Assembly: GCF_000422945.1 (NCBI RefSeq)
Contig: NZ_KE383964.1
Span: forward strand, 411,650 to 475,649
Source of the DNA: Daejeonella oryzae DSM 19973
GTDB taxonomy: Bacteria; Bacteroidota; Bacteroidia; Sphingobacteriales; Sphingobacteriaceae
Length of the DNA stretch: 64,000 nucleotides
Reading direction: 5' to 3'
Part shown: positions 63,324-64,000 of the stretch, one piece after another
How positions within the stretch are numbered: the first letter of the stretch is position 1
Layout: each line of letters opens with the position of its first letter
Translations under genes and position numbers: made by a program
The notes under the pieces: model-generated
The model's database searches: none
Seen by the model: only the letters and a program-made list of their open reading frames with translations
What the model was told of the DNA's origin: nothing

Positions 63324-64000
63324 ATGTATATCAACTGCAAAACCTATTTTAGTTATCGCTATGGCACTTATGGTACCGAGGAATTAGTGAATCAGGCCGC
63401 TGAATTGGGCTTACGCTCTTTGGCACTCACCAATATTAACGGTACCCCGGATGCCTGGGATTTTGTGGATTTTTGCCGCAAAAAAGAAATCAGACCAATC
63501 CTTGGTTCTGAAATCCGGAACGGAAATAATTTGTGCTATATACTTCTGGCTAAGAATAATACAGGGCTGATGCAGATTAATCGCTTTATTTCAGAGCAAA
63601 AAAGAAGTAAAACTGATTTTCCGGAAAGGCCCGAACCGGGAGAGAGCGTATATATTATTTACCCGCTTGGTAAACTGCCGCCCGAGAGCCTGACTGAAAA
63701 CGAATTGATTGCTGTAAAACCTTCCGAGATTAACAAACTGCTGAGATTACCTGTAAATAAATATCCTGATAAGTATGTAATAGGACAGCCGGTAACATTT
63801 CAAAATAAACGGTATTTTAATGTTCACCGACTATTGAGGGCCGTAGATCAGAACACGCTGATCAGCAAACTAACTCCGCAGGATATTGCTTCGCCGGATG
63901 AAGTTTTTAGACCTGAAGCCGAATTGATGGCCATTTTTACGACCTTTCCGGCGATGATCTCACGAACTATTCTGCTAACCCAGGAATGCGTTATAGAAAC
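63324..64000 (+). CDS. DNA polymerase III alpha subunit (DnaE2-like), 5' part only
   Basis: The frame from the ATG at 63324 stays open to the window edge (225 codons), one base after the dinB stop. The N-terminus is a PHP domain: MYINCKTYFSYRYGTYG, then LALTNINGTPDAWDFV and IRPILGSEIR. In most DnaE PHP domains the first metal motif is H-x-H; here the matching residues are N-C-K, so the domain is probably inactive. The gene partner and the degenerate PHP domain suggest the error-prone DnaE type that works with dinB in translesion synthesis. The polymerase domain itself lies beyond the window. Confidence 0.85.
   Translation, partial: MYINCKTYFSYRYGTYGTEELVNQAAELGLRSLALTNINGTPDAWDFVDFCRKKEIRPILGSEIRNGNNLCYILLAKNNTGLMQINRFISEQKRSKTDFPERPEPGESVYIIYPLGKLPPESLTENELIAVKPSEINKLLRLPVNKYPDKYVIGQPVTFQNKRYFNVHRLLRAVDQNTLISKLTPQDIASPDEVFRPEAELMAIFTTFPAMISRTILLTQECVIE

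Overview
The window reads as a chromosomal segment of a low-GC member of the Bacteroidota, most likely Sphingobacteriaceae (Pedobacter/Mucilaginibacter-like). The basis is a SusC/SusD glycan-uptake locus, a type B type IX secretion (T9SS) C-terminal domain, hybrid and propeller-type regulators, and promoters whose -7 element fits TAnnTTTG. I recognise no tRNA, rRNA, CRISPR array, insertion sequence or phage gene. The final gene runs off the right edge.

Region by region. 0-14.6 kb (mostly +): DNA repair and housekeeping genes (exonuclease III, AlkB-like dioxygenase, HD hydrolase), a CheB-CheR-PAS-kinase fusion, two DUF1801 proteins, a sodium/solute symporter, and a membrane-protein group with a winged-helix regulator. 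That regulator group has two matching operator-like palindromes laid over -7 elements. 15-19.3 kb: a giant propeller hybrid sensor kinase with two receivers and no DNA-binding domain. 19.3-24.0 kb (-): four genes, ATP-cone/nuclease, beta-CASP metallo-beta-lactamase nuclease, AMP-phosphorylase-like enzyme and a PRPP synthetase paralogue. They suggest an RNA or nucleotide salvage pathway. 24.2-39.8 kb (-): a sulfur-oxidation and stress island. It holds DsrE-like, SoxB-like and TsdA-like proteins, a Crp/Fnr regulator, an OprD-like porin, a split YeeE/YedE pair, UspA, rhodanese, persulfide dioxygenase-rhodanese, TauE, a frameshifted membrane protein, a ferritin-like/CCC1 protein, DinB and an MFS carrier. 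40.0-41.6 kb: prfC. 41.9-62.0 kb: a beta-glucan utilisation locus (SusC, SusD, surface glycan-binding protein, GH16, GH30, GH5-CBM) running on into a seven-heme cytochrome c and a huge Ig-repeat T9SS protein. A divergent propeller/LuxR regulator flanks it. 62.1-64.0 kb (+): a dinB-dnaE translesion pair behind a palindrome.

The strongest new signal is regulatory. Eight 14-bp Crp/Fnr-type palindromes (mostly GTAAC-N4-GTTAC; variants ATGAC-N4-GTCAT and TGAT-N4-ATCA) lie upstream of seven transcription units between 24.0 and 39.9 kb. In every case the palindrome centre is exactly 35 bp from the centre of a TTTG or TTTA -7 core. This is the geometry of a class II activator site near -42. It ties the nucleotide-salvage operon, thiosulfate and persulfide oxidation, sulfite export and an MFS transporter into one probable regulon, with the cysteine-rich Crp/Fnr protein encoded in the same island as the obvious candidate activator.
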